Assembly (NCBI GenBank): GCA_963969395.1
Contig: OZ017795.1
Location: 26,703,063 to 26,767,062 of the forward strand
Direction of reading: 5' to 3'
Length of the DNA stretch: 64,000 nucleotides
Source: Pseudoscleropodium purum
Taxonomy: Eukaryota; Streptophyta; Bryopsida; Hypnales; Brachytheciaceae
Below the pieces are notes generated by a model. That model searched no databases, was not told the DNA's origin, and saw nothing but the letters and a program-made list of their open reading frames with translations. A program made the position numbers and the translations under genes. Shown in pieces: positions 23,826-41,496 of the stretch (positions within the stretch are counted from its first letter, which is position 1; the number at the start of each line of letters is the position of its first letter).

Positions 23826-23895
23826 TCAACTTTGTGACAATTCTATAAACTAGTACATTTGTTGTTATTGAGTATAGCTTCGTATCACAGATCAT
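23826..23895 (-). pseudogene. Second small fragment of the same piggyBac-like sequence
   Basis: On the minus strand the segment reads VLVYRIVTKLKQNW, against LLVYGLVTKLKQKD at the end of the 20713-20994 frame. At DNA level GCTTCAAYTTTGTGACAA is shared. It follows the right-hand TATCC repeat just as the relic follows the left-hand one, so the whole unit appears duplicated. Only this tail is recognisable. Confidence 0.45.
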
Positions 23896-26231
23896 GATAA
23901 CTTGAGGAAAATTAAGGAGACAAGTGTGAACACTTCCAATTTATAGAATGAAGAAACAAATTGTGCCACTGAATTGTAAAGAAGTTAGCGACGACTTGAT
24001 TCAATGACAATAAAATATGTAGAGGCCTTACACTCAAGTAAGCAAGCACGAAATCCTAATATTTGAACAATGAAGTCAATTTCTTTTGCTCATATAGTCT
24101 CCCTCACTCCAAGTACTTGTTACTAATCGCATTACATAAGTGTTTGCGTTAGAATGCATATCAAAATACGACTCTGCCTTTAATGGTTTTCAACAATAGG
24201 TGATCCACTTACTTCTGACATTGGTATACCAGGTGATTTTGACATGTGCCATATGAAAAAAATTGAATAAAAGCAACAACAAATATGTAAAGCGGTTATT
24301 GAAAGACAATTCTTTATTGAAAAAACACTATGTACAGTTCAGGCCCACATCGTTTCAAAGCCAGGAAACAAAAAAGAGTAGTGGAACAACAACATTAGAA
24401 ATAAATGAACATGACTTCTTAAAATCTTATTTGGTGTCATTGACAACCTCGCTTTATTTTGTATATGAATTGTGTATATTGGTCAATCAGGTCTTCTTGC
24501 CAAGGAAAAAATATTTCTACATTGCCTACTCAAGCTTTTGAGATTTCTATGACTTGTACCAAGAGAGATGTTAAAAAGGACAGTTGTAGAGATGCAATGG
24601 AATTTTAAAATCTCCTAGAGGTGGAAAGGTAGTCCACCTCTTATTTGTTTTTTTGTTGGTACATGCTATTGCTAATGAAATGGAACTGTCTTGGTAGGGG
24701 GATAAAGTGGCAACTTCTACCTTCAACATCCAAGGTGGAAATTTATGCTTTCCACATGACAAATTGCTTGATCAAACAATGAAAATTGAATGTTAGGCAA
24801 TGTTGTGATCAATGTCAGTGTTTCAGTGTTTATAGCTTGCCATTCAAGTACATCGCATTCACGCACTTCAAGCTCTGAGGTCTACATTTGAAGAGTTGAA
24901 GCAACTTCTCTTGGACGACAAGTTTTCCACACATTAGTTTAGGATTTCACATCAATTGTAGTTTGGTTCGTTGTACCAAGTGTGGCGTATACTGTGCCCA
25001 AGGGATTACTTCATGTCTTTAATGTTAATAACTTTGCATTAGAATAGATATTTTTTTAATAAATTTTGGATGAATATTCATAAATCATAAGTATATAAAA
25101 GAGTTATTTTTTTCTATAGGACTATTGTTTACAACATCACTTAATTCCTCTCTTTCATTCATTTCGTTTCCTATCAACTTCTCTACACTTTTTTTCTCTT
25201 CTCAAGTACCTTAAATAGTTAAATGGTGTTTCAAAGACTAATAAAAAAAATTTCATCCCATTTATTATTCTTCCTCTCCAATTTAATTTCCTACAACATT
25301 GCACAATATTCCTTTATTACTTCCCTCAAACACTCTTGCATTCTTGGTTCTTCTAAATTGAATACTCCCTATGGTAGTCTTCCAACTTTCTGTACATTTA
25401 CTACCCATCTTTTTACTTGCTCATAATTGTCCAACATTATTCTATATTGAATGCCCATATTTGCAAACCAGCAAAGCTTTCTTTCCTAACTTTTATTCTA
25501 ATTTTGAAAAAGAGGAGGAGCAAAAACATGAGTGTAAGACAATGTATTGACATTTTTTCTTTCGTAGTGCAACTAGCAAGCAAAAAGACCCTCATGTTGC
25601 CTTCATCGTCCACCGACAAACCTTCTTCTTCTCATTCTATTCTATTTTTCCCTACATAGTACAAAATTTGGAAATGTCTCTAGCAAATTTGCTACCACAA
25701 ATGTCACAACACTATACGAGCACCATTGACATTTTGTTACAACCTTGAATTAAATTCTTCTTGCACACAAGCCCTTGGAGATTTGTTAAAAGGAGTTGAT
25801 GTACTTTAAGATAGTTGAGAATAGTTATCACATTCTAAACAGGGCTTCATGATGTCTAACATGAATCATATTGAACCCTCAAGTACCTAAACATCTTACA
25901 CATATAAGAAAAAACCATATCACTGTAAAGCAAGGACAACACCACTGTCCTTTAAGTTTGCTATAATAATAGATTGTCTTCTATAGGAATGTAATGGTGA
26001 AGTGAGTAGAGGTTGTAATTGGCCCTAGAATTCTCAAACCCATTCAACTTTTGCATTAATACACTATTCATGTAGTTTGTACCTCGATTCTTCATTTCCC
26101 CCTGTAATCCCTTCTTTCTAATTTCTTTTTTAATACTTACATTTCCAAGGTTTTTTTTAATTATTAATGGATCTACCACAATCAATCATGATCTCTTTAC
26201 TAATATCCAATCTCATGCTAGAAACTCAAAT
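23896..26231. other. AT-rich intergenic sequence, no gene seen
   Basis: Several open frames of 60-90 codons occur on both strands (for example 24263-24541), but none has recognisable content or splice context. They may include further remnants of the duplicated piggyBac-like unit. Confidence 0.4.
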
Positions 26232-26234
26232 CTA

Positions 26235-26430
26235 CACTATGAAAAACCTATGTTTCAGGTGACCGATTTTTGGTGGCATCCAATGTAACAACCTGTGTTT
26301 TAATGTCAACAATAATGTCCGCCATATAATATTGATGTTATCGCAGACATTATTGTTGACATAAAAACATGGTTTGTTACATTGGATGTTACCAAAAATC
26401 CGTCACCTGAAACATAGGTTTCTTATAGTG
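26235..26430. mobile_element. CACTA-type hairpin MITE with CTA target duplication
   Basis: This 196-bp element is nearly a perfect palindrome. The left arm CACTATGAAAAACCTATGTT and the reversed right arm CACTATAAGAAACCTATGTT continue as matching arms for about 85 bp with only a few mismatches. CTA flanks both ends. The CACTA ends plus the 3-bp duplication indicate the CACTA/EnSpm superfamily. The high arm identity suggests recent activity relative to other repeats here. Transcripts would fold into a long hairpin that could feed small-RNA pathways (inference). Confidence 0.85.
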
Positions 26431-26433
26431 CTA

Positions 26434-28000
26434 AATCCCAATGAAATGATTCAATAGTAGACAAAGTATGACTAGTCTTGCCACTTTAATTTTGTCACTT
26501 GTATGGCTCAACACATATCATTTTTCACCAACTAAGCTCGAGGGTGAAGGTACTTATTACCTTGTATATGATAATGATCAAATAAGAAGGCAATTGGACA
26601 AAATTATAATATCATTCTATAGGTGCCATTTTTGCCAAGAGACTTGATTTTTTTTCAAACAACTAAGTTACTAGATTGAACCTCCTTCCACATAGCACCT
26701 CAAAATTGAATAAACCTTGTTTATTTTTACATAGAAGAATTTTTGAGATGTGATTTGAAAGCATTGGTTGCAGTTTTCCAAACTTTGGTTTAATACAATA
26801 GCACTACATATGTAATTACAAACTAGATATTTTTACTATCTTGAGTTAGTTATTTTAATTACACACATTTTGTCTCATCCCAAATATTGCCCTAATCAAT
26901 CTAAGATCTTAATTTCCATAGAAATCTTCAATTACCATTTATCAAATACCAAATACTATATATAACACTCTTTTAACTATGGTGCTAAGAGCTTGCCAAC
27001 TTAGATGCCACGTTAGTTGTGGTGCTTTATAGCACCTTTCAATCTAAAAGCCCACTTCTATAGTACTATTGGCATGGTACCAAAGAAAAGTGGAGCATTA
27101 AAAGATTTTTCAGGCTAAAAGAAGACTACGAGTTCCCAAACTATTTGGAACTCTGGAATAACTTGGGAACGCTAGCATGTTAGCAATTTGATGTGGTTGA
27201 GAGCTTGCCATGTCAGATAATATTAATTGATTAATTATTATTATTTCAATATTTTTGAATTATTTTATATTCTGGATAGTAGTATGCTTGATTACAATTT
27301 TCAAAATGACCTCAAAATAGTCTTCTGAAAGCTTGAAAAAACAATCTAATAATTTTATTTGGAGAACATGTGTACATCCAAAAGCATAATGTGGCATGGA
27401 CTTGACCTCACAACTTAATGCCTACTGCCTAGAGCTCCACCTCCAATCCGGTTCAAGTATACAAATAGCACCTAAGGGCCTATTTACATAGTATGGTGGT
27501 CCAATGGGCAGCTCTACACCTAATTCAAGTAATAAGATGAAATAGGCTCAACTAATTGTTTTGTTGAGGTAGGCAAGTGGAAAAGGAAGAGCTCAAGTTT
27601 CACCAATATTGGTAGACAATCCCATTGGTAGAGGCAAGTTAATCTTGAAGGAATCTAATATATGTGAATTTCTTATTATATCTCTTCCTACCCACCAGGT
27701 CCACAAAAAATGCAATTGCTATTTGCAAATATAGCACACACTACATCCTTGATGTGTTCTTGAAAAAAGATTTTCTTTGGCAAATTATAGAGTTCAAAGT
27801 TTTTTTCCAACTTCAATTATTTTTTTCATATTCAAGAAGACCCAATTTGCTCTTGGGGTAAAAAAAATTGATAATGAAATGTTTGTGTTGGTTAGTCCTT
27901 CAAAACACAAGCAACAACACCTTGATAATGCTTGGCTAGAACATCAAGACTAACATAGATTGAATCTAGACTATTTATGCAATTATCGGCCATATTTGCA
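26434..28000. other. AT-rich intergenic sequence, no gene seen
   Basis: I see no coding region or element boundary that I can defend. A somewhat GC-richer patch at 27360-27660 lacks recognisable frames. Confidence 0.4.
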
Positions 28001-28004
28001 AAAC

Positions 28005-28095
28005 ATTAAGAAATCTCTCAATGTTAAAGGATAAAGACCTCTTGATGTTTTGTGTAGATCTTTCAATGTTTTGTATAGATCTCCTAATGATTTGC
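28005..28095 (+). repeat. Short tandem repeat of AGATCTYTYAATGTTTTGTRT units
   Basis: About four imperfect 21-23-nt units built around ATCTTTCAATGTTTTGTATAG are visible. Related units recur near 46380-46470. In both places TAGTTAAATATGGCATA follows about 50 bp later, so they are parts of an old dispersed repeat. Confidence 0.5.
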
Positions 28096-30422
28096 ATATA
28101 ATATAAACAATAGATATATATTTTTGGAGTTTGGATAGTCCAATTTTAGTTAAATATGGCATAAAAAATCAAAAGGCTAAATTATTAATAGGTAGACAAA
28201 ATATTTAGTAAATTCTTAAGTGTTTTAGGAAAACTATGTAAACATATATCTAATTGATATACATTGGATGAATGATCCATTTAATATTAAATGTATATAT
28301 AACAATAGTACTCACAATAGTACCAATTTACATTCTTAAATTTTATATGTTTTGAACCTTTCCTAACTTAGGTAACAATGTCATGATCTTTTTTGTAAAA
28401 TGCATGTAATAAAATTCTAATTTTTTTGTAAAATAAAATTCATTTCTAATACATAAACTACCTAATGAATCCACTAACAATAGTTTCATGAAGTGTTGCC
28501 TTATAGAAGTTTTTGAAGTATAGCAATGTAGTGAAGGTTTATGATTTCTTGATTAATTTTAGCAAAGGATGAAAATTGGAATGATGTTGGTATAGAAAAC
28601 TAGTAGGATTGTTGTTACCTCATAAAAAAAACAAATCAAGGAATTCAAAGATGTGCCCATTTATATGATTTCTTCAAAAACTACTCTTATGCCAATGATT
28701 ACTATAGTATATATTGCAATGAAATGAAAATTTATCAAACTATTGTATAATATCAATGCCTTGAACACTTGAACATTTTTTGGATTTTTGTTTGTTTAAT
28801 GCTTATGTTTGTTATTTATCCCATTTCCATCAAAATTGTTGTACAATGATTCCAATCTTACTTTGGATGAATGAAAACTTATTTAAACAAAAGGTAGGTC
28901 ACCATCACTCCTACTATTCATCATCCAAAATATAAACATCAATGAACATTTTCAACTTTGCACAAAAAGTTCATTTCAAATATTCTCACTAGGATATGCT
29001 TCTCCAAAGAGTATTGTTCATTGAACTAAATAAATCTTCAACTCAAATATCTTTTAAACCACGCAATCAAATAATTTGAACATGTAGAAGGGCTAACCCT
29101 CAATATGAAGTACAAAACTCAATGCTTGCATTCCATCCTATCTTAACCCTTAAACGCCTAGACATCCAAAAAGTGGATGCGCCTTGGTCAACCTTGATCA
29201 CAACTTCTAAAATAACTATTTTTGGAACTTGATTTTGACTAAGAAAACAAAGCTTGACAAGTTTTGTTTCTATTCCATTTTAAAGTTTTGAGAAATGTCA
29301 AAAATTGAAAGAGTTATTGCAATTGAAAGCTCCATATGTTAAAATCCAAATAACTCAATATTGTGTGCTTTTCATCCATATTTTATTTATTTTTAAATAT
29401 ATTTTGAATTTAAATTATAAAATTATGTTTTTTAATTCCATTCTTCATTTACAGTAAAAATTATAGATTATTCCAATATATATTATAATTGATATAGTTT
29501 TATTTCCACCTTTAGCTTTAAAAAATCACAATAATTTTATCTTTCCTTCAAAATTATTGGAAAAATACAAGATGAATAGAACATTTTTTTTTTCTACTAG
29601 CAAAAAAGATCAAAATTTTGTACATTAATTAAATAAAAGGATAAACTTGGTTTGATGGTTGAATTTGACTTCAAGGTGTTTGATGTGGCTATTTTGGATG
29701 TAAAAAATAAAATAACCAATTGAAAATTTTTCATACTAATCTCCATTGCTAATTTTACCTTCTAGCAAAATTTCAATAAATTGGATTTTTTTTGCTATTT
29801 TTACTCGTTTATATTCATTTTGTGCATCCAAAATGATAACTATTAGAAATTTTCACAAAACAAGTTGCAATTTCTCAAAGTGATATAGAATTCAAAAGTT
29901 TCAAGTAGTAAAAATATCAGATTGTTGTTTGAACACTATTGAAAAGGGTAGAATTAGCTCAGATAAGAAGTTGGACCATTTCACAATGGATCGAGTCCTT
30001 CAAGGGCTAAAGAAGAAATTAGCAAACATATTATTCAAATTCTTGGCAGTTTTGGCCCAAATTTTCACACTTACCAAGTTCCCATTTGGGGGGTACAAGA
30101 AAACAAGTACACATTGGAGTTTCAACACATCACACTTGAATTACCAACCAAAACACAAATTTACTGATCGATCTCAAATATTGCACATTAATTACCAATC
30201 CTACAAGTAGGTCTCCCCAGTTCTAAAGCCGACATCACAAAAGCCTATCCCCAGAAATTATCAATAATTTCAGAGCTATCTCAGCAAGTCGATGTCGTCA
30301 GGCAACAAACATGGGGCGTCTTGACATGAAAATCAAACAGAATGAGCGATGATGCACTTGCTAACCGTTGCAAGGAGTATTTTTAACTTGAACATGGGGT
30401 CTGAATTCGAGCAAAGCAGATT
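28096..30422. other. AT-rich intergenic sequence with a possible piggyBac-type end
   Basis: I see no gene. At 29143-29160 the sequence TTAACCCTTAAACGCCTAGA looks like a TTAA target plus a CCC-type terminus similar to the element at 32247, but its other end was not located. The stretch 28869-28960 shares GGATGAATGAAAA and TCCAAAAYATARAC landmarks with 32380-32455. Confidence 0.4.
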
Positions 30423-31744
30423 CTATGTTGAAGGTTCTTGTGGTGGAGCAGCTGCAGGAGTACTGTCGGTTCGCACTGATGCCTTCGATTGCGTAAAATT
30501 AGTGTCGACTACATTTTCAGCAATACTAATTAATCCATCAAGCTCCGAACCCAATGCATCAGTATCAGGAGCGTCTTCGGCTGGTGCATTTTCCCTAGTA
30601 GCAGAGTCAATTGCATCCTGCAATTAGGTCAAAATTTGATCAGAGCAGGGTATCAGTTGTTGTCCAAATTTCACGTTCTAAAACGGCTGGAAAAATCTAT
30701 TGCAGGCACATAACTCGAAGTCAATGAGTCTAAAAGACCTAAAGCTAAGAAAAACACCGTTCCTTTAACGATTTTTAGTCATCACAAATCAAATTACGTT
30801 TAGGGTCAGTATACATTTGTCACAGAGAAGCATTGGACAAGACATTTCCAACTACGTTTTAAGAAATCTAGCAAAAAGTGATTGGTCAAAAAACGGGAGT
30901 GTTGTCTTGAAGGGCTTTGCGCTTTGTCTAGACAGCCATAAAAAAAATTACGATAGATGATAAAAATGACACGAATGCTTACATGGCAACATTTCTTGTG
31001 AGTGACCTTGTCCATTTGACCATTTTGTGAAGTGCTCCGAATATCATCAACCTACAAGATGGTCAAACGGACAAGACCACTTAGACTAAAGTACCCACTT
31101 TATGTCCTGTCATCTTGTCCAACATAGCCTATTTAATTTCTAATTTCTAAGTGATGACCTCAACTTGACAGAAGAAGTGTAAAGCCAGAACTTAGATGGA
31201 AACATGCAGAACTTAGAGCTCGTTCTGACGACCACCTCTAGAGTCTTAAATAAAACTTCAGAATATGTTACCTCTATGTTTTGCAGCTTTGACAGCAGTA
31301 AAACGAAACAAAGATTAAGATATTGCGAGCTAGGGTTATGTACCCAAAGCGCAATGTCATTGCGAAACCCTACAAGATTCAAGAACCTTCTCAAAGTGTA
31401 CCCTATGGCATCATTTCAAAAATGACATACCTTAGTGAAACAATCGGAGTTAGGTTCAGGGTGCCGGGCGTAAATCTTTTGAGCTGCGAGCTGATTCCAA
31501 CCACACCAATACAACATCAAACAATCAACTCCCCAAATCCAAATTGAAAAACGCCTCAAACCCTGATCCAGCAAGATGATGAATTCCTCTAAAATAATTA
31601 CAAGCAAAAATCCATAAAATCCCGGAGGACACTGACCTGAGCACGCTCTATAGAGTTTTCATCAAGCGTACGCGGTTCCGCGTTGATGGACGGATGCCGA
31701 AGGTCGGCATCCTTATCTATTTCCTCAATCTTACTCTCTTGCAT
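30423..31744 (-). CDS. Small acidic multi-exon protein of unknown function, 143-148 aa
   Basis: The exons on the minus strand are 31744-31637 (36 codons), 31490-31431 (20), 31051-30983 (23) and 30617-30423 (64 plus TAG). All junctions are phase 0 with good GT-AG sites (CAG/GTCAGT, AAG/GTATGT, CAT/GTAAGC). A 15-nt microexon at 31286-31272 (LQNIE), bounded by AG and GTAACA, would also keep frame and sits well before VDDIRSTSQNG. The start ATG (MQESKIEEIDKDADLRH) follows a CTGTCAG acceptor-like site, so a leader intron is possible. The protein is hydrophilic, with no signal or membrane segment. A central piece reads LAAQKIYARHPEPNSDC. The acidic C-terminus holds an amphipathic stretch (DALGSELDGLISIAENVVD) and a Pro/Ala tail. 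I do not recognise the family. Clean phase-0 splicing supports a real gene. Confidence 0.65.
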
Positions 31745-32242
31745 GATCTGACAGTCACAAAACGAAAAACATCATCAATTGCGGAAACCCTAGCAATTAC
31801 CGAAACCCTAATTCAAACTCCCATGAAAAGAATGCAATTGCGGAGCGTGAAAAAACCGAGTACGGGGGAATTTGCCCTGGCAACTTGAGAAGAGACGACG
31901 ATGGCGCAACTGCACCGTACCCAGCAAAGTCTGGAAATTTCTGCACAGCTAAAGCAGAAGAATCTCGGGCTCGCTGGAGATTGAACTGGCGGAGTGAAGG
32001 CTAAGTTGGAGATCTGGCTTTGCCTTTGGCTTTGGGCTCCACGGTTTAATTCCCTCCTTACAGGCCACGTCATGTTCGCCACTTGGACCGTATGTGCTGG
32101 CGCCTACTGGTTGGTTGGTTGGTTGCGATTCCTCATTATTTGTTGCTTCACTGATATTCTCAGACAGAGGCGTCAGCCCTGCAGATTTTTGTGGTGGGGA
32201 CTGGAGAGCAGTGTTCACAAGTGTGGCTATCATAAATGAAAG
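31745..32242 (-). promoter_or_regulatory. 5' leader and promoter region of the gene at 31744
   Basis: This is GC-richer DNA upstream (minus strand) of the ATG. It has AAACCCTAA-type telobox motifs near 31790-31812 and a GACGTGGCC ACGT-core element near 32063-32072. A GGTTGGTTGGTTGG microsatellite lies at 32109. An open minus-strand frame (32233-31949) overlaps it but shows no family features. Confidence 0.4.
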
Positions 32243-32246
32243 TTAA

Positions 32247-32467
32247 CCCCTAAACGCCTCAATCCTTTTTCGATTTTTTGCACATTTTGGCTTATATCTT
32301 TTTACAGAAATATCATTTACTGCAATTTCAAGAAATATGTCATAAACAAAGGTTTTCTCTTCAAGATTCAAGTATTAAATTGGATGAATGAAAAGTTTGC
32401 TAGACAATACAATGCCTGGAAGCACTCTGTTCATTGTCCAAAACATAGACGTCAAAGCACTTTAGGG
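32247..32467. mobile_element. piggyBac-like MITE flanked by TTAA
   Basis: TTAA stands at 32243-32246 and again at 32468-32471, exactly at the ends of a 221-bp segment. Its termini are CCCCTAAACGCCTCAA and, reversed, CCCTAAAGTGCTTTGACG. TTAA duplications with CCC-starting inverted repeats are the known signature of piggyBac elements. There is no coding content. It lies just upstream of the gene at 31744, so it is a promoter-proximal insertion. Confidence 0.7.
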
Positions 32468-32531
32468 TTAAGGGAGCCAACCCATTCCCGTTGTATACGC
32501 TACCCTCTCTCCAATGACAACAAGAAAACCA

Positions 32532-32700
32532 GAGATTAATTATGGCACAATTCCCAATGTAGATGTGGCATGTTACAAGTGCCTAGTTGTAGTCTTGGTT
32601 GATTTTGCAATGAGAAAAATGGAGATTAATTATGGCACAATTCCCAATGTAGATGTGGCACATTACAAGTGCCTAGTTGTAGTCTTGGTTGATTTTGCAA
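32532..32700 (+). repeat. Nearly identical 90-bp tandem duplication
   Basis: Two copies of a unit starting GAGATTAATTATGGCACAAT lie at 32532 and 32622, differing in only a few positions (ATGTTACAAG against ACATTACAAG). The 90-nt period keeps one reading frame open across both (73 codons, 32514-32735), but the repeated peptide has no known motif. The high identity in an otherwise decayed region shows a recent duplication. Confidence 0.85.
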
Positions 32701-32735
32701 CCAATCCGTGCTTGGAAATAGGAAGATCTATATGA

Positions 32736-34128
32736 CAAAAATAGGTCAAACAGAATTTTCATTTAAAAATTTATAGTAATTATGTTTTGAGAAATAAAAT
32801 TATGAAAAGATATGGAATCCATCTAAACTTTAATTCTATACATAGGAAAATTTCTCTACTAAAGAAATTAACCTATCCTTCAAATATGCATAATTGCTTA
32901 AGTTTACTTTAGAGTAGACTTTATAGACTTATATTTGTTTGTTTTATCTTCTATTGTTGTTTTTTGAGATTATAATTAAAATATAGGGTTGATTTTTAAA
33001 ACTTCTAAGAATCATGTCTTTGATAGGAATTATGTTCCATTGTTGTATATGTGTACTATAACCCACAACTTTCTATTTACCTCATCAAAGATGAGGTTAA
33101 TAGCTCTCCTATAAGAATTGACGCTGAATTGTAGTAAATAAAGGCAAAAACAAAAAAATGATGTTTTAAGCCAAAATTGGATTGCTTTCATGTATTTTGT
33201 CCTTCACTACTCATTTTATTTGTTAAATTATAAATTTATAGCATGCATCATATTATTTTAAATTATGAACAATATTATAAAAATTGGACATATTAATTTA
33301 AAACAAAACATTAAACCTTAAGAATGTCAACATTCACTAGGTGGATTATGAATGTTTTCAAGACTTTATTGTACAAACTATAGGAAATGGATGAAGTACA
33401 ATGCCCTGTAAAAAGTAAAATAACCTCAATTTTGACTTGCAAGAACACCTTTCAAAATTTGACCTCCTTAGACCTCTCTTTCAAAACTAACCCATTAAAT
33501 TTATTATTTCATAAAATCTTGATGAATATACCAAATTTCAAATTCAAAAAACAAGTATTCATTTTTTGGTAAATTGTTTAGTGTGTTCTTTATTGTATTA
33601 CATGATAACTAATTGAAAAAGTCTAGGTGATGAATTTTTTTAACTTATTTTCACTACAAATGATTCAATGTCAATTCTTCAACAATTCGATACACTACAA
33701 ATATTTTCAATGTCAATTCTTCAACAATGCAACTAGTGTGGTCAATGTGATCAATGTGCAAGGTTCTAAATCAAATTTATGCAGAGATGGATAGAAAAGT
33801 AAAACTAGCATAAATGAAGAATTAATGTTTAGATTCTTCTCATGCCATTGTTTATTTTGCAAAAACAATTCCAATTCTGCATCCACCTTCCTACCAAGGA
33901 CTCTTGGGGGTTAAAGAGATGTATTGTTGTATCCCATCTCTTACCATTCAATAGTGCAAATGCCCATTGATAAAGAAAATAAAATCTAATTCATACAAGT
34001 CTATCAAACGCAACACTCTCCTACTTACTGAGTAGGTCACAAATCAATACCACCTCTATTGATATGTATATATGCATCATCCCCTCAAGATTTGGGTTTA
34101 CAACCTGGTCCACATGAAGCAGGCAGAA
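32736..34128. other. AT-rich sequence and 3' flank of the GH1 gene
   Basis: I see no separate gene. A partial direct repeat (CAATGTCAATTCTTCAACAAT occurs twice near 33668-33728) is visible. The right-hand few hundred bases probably contain the 3'UTR of the minus-strand GH1 gene. Confidence 0.4.
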
Positions 34129-39940
<5,812 letters not shown>

Positions 39941-41005
39941 ATCCTTCACACTCGTCCCGTTTCCAGTCCTGGGTTTCCTAGTACAAGCGCAACAGAGAAG
40001 CACTGAAACTCCGAATTAATTAACAGGCCACTGATCAGTTTCTATTTCCATCAGACGTTGCATTCACTACTCTTGCGAATCTGCTCCACAAAGTAGAAGC
40101 ACAACCTTCTTCTTCCTCCTCCTCTTCTTATTCTTCTCTCGTCTCCTTCCTCAAGCACTAGTCAATATCTGAAATAGTCCAAAAAACTTGATTCTTTGCT
40201 TTCTTTCAAAGCAATATGCCTTTCACAAGATATACTTCATATACCTAATTTACTTACAACTACGTAATCCCTCTTCCAAAACTATTTACCACCTTGCACA
40301 GTCATGAGTTTCTTGATGTACTCAACATAGAGGCTTCATTCGAAGAATTCTAACAAAAATATGTAGTTCAGGTGTCACTCATTCTCGTTATTGAGATAAG
40401 ACGTGAGACCCAAGATGAAAAGACTCTTGCTTTACGCTAGCCATTGAATGCTTAGAGTAAAAGTATCCAAGCCGTGAGTGCAAAGAAAACAAAGAAACTT
40501 ACTTAGTGCACAATCCGAGGACTCGAAAACTCCGTATGTTCAGGGCATTCTTCCGAAAAATCTGCACCCGGACTCTGTCACCTACAGTAGTCCAAAGTTA
40601 TGGAGATTCCCCGACGTGGAAGGAATCTTGAGTCTTGAGTCAATCGGGTTTGGACGTTGGGGATGCAGAAATGCAAGGAACTTAAGCTTACACAGGCCCT
40701 TCGATCTCAAAGACAACAGTTTGAAACATTCTGGAGCATTGATGGTTTGGATAACATGATTCAGCGCCGAGTTTCGTACTTATCCTGTGGTGCAAAGCTG
40801 ACTCCAAGAGAACTTTGGACGGCAGCTTGTTGCCTGTTGCCTTGTCTGCTGAAAAAAAAATTGACGCTTTTCATATCAGAGGAGCGAAAAAGCGGTCATT
40901 CTAATGCATGGCCAATTTGGGATATTTAGTTACGTGGTGTTTTGGTTTAGATCTAGAACTTTTTGGAAACCTGCATGGTGGGGTACGGGACATCTTCAGT
41001 TGCAT
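39941..41005 (-). promoter_or_regulatory. Upstream region of the GH1 gene
   Basis: On the minus strand this precedes ATG 39940. A pyrimidine tract at 40105-40150 (CTTCTTCTTCCTCCTCC-like, a GA repeat on the gene strand) lies about 170-210 bp upstream and is typical of plant core promoters. No TATA box is evident. Open frames near 40.5-40.9 kb (+) have no known content; composition there is moderately GC-rich and unexplained. Confidence 0.4.
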
Positions 41006-41496
41006 TGCATCTGCAGGGTACGTTCGCACTTGCTGTTGATTAAAACTTTGGTGTCATTAAAGGGGGGCTGGTTACACACAATGTCCCACTGGGCCTCTTT
41101 CGGGGGCAGGGCTGGGATGCGGGCAGAGTCGGGGCTGGCTACACAGCCCTCTGAAGACCCCACAACCTGCTTTTCATTTTGCTTGAAAAGTAACTTTTCC
41201 AACGAAGTAGAAGAGAATGAAATAGCAAACAAGATTTTCAATTAGAAGACTGCAAAATTGATGTGGGTCTTATGCCACATATTTCATTCCTTGTGCCACT
41301 AATCCAGGTAAGCCCTACGGCCAATCTCAAACTGACGGCAGAGTGGAGGAAAGATATTTATACTAGTGGAGTAGTGGTGGGTGAATCAAACCATGTGGGA
41401 TATGTGAATTAGGACAAAAAAAGAGCTCCTCCACTCATGGTTAAGTGGAAACGCAGGAATTGTGATAAATATCAAATTTCAGACCTCATTTAGATG

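Noticed and set aside
26990..27210. Possible MITE between GAGCTTGCCAACTTAG and GAGCTTGCCATGTCAG
   Set aside because: These blocks are in direct, not inverted, orientation and no clear termini or target duplication could be defined.
40996..41245. Open frames on both strands in the outer inverted arm
   Set aside because: The same frames occur in the opposite arm with frame-breaking differences, and no family motif is present. They are by-products of the GC-rich repeat.
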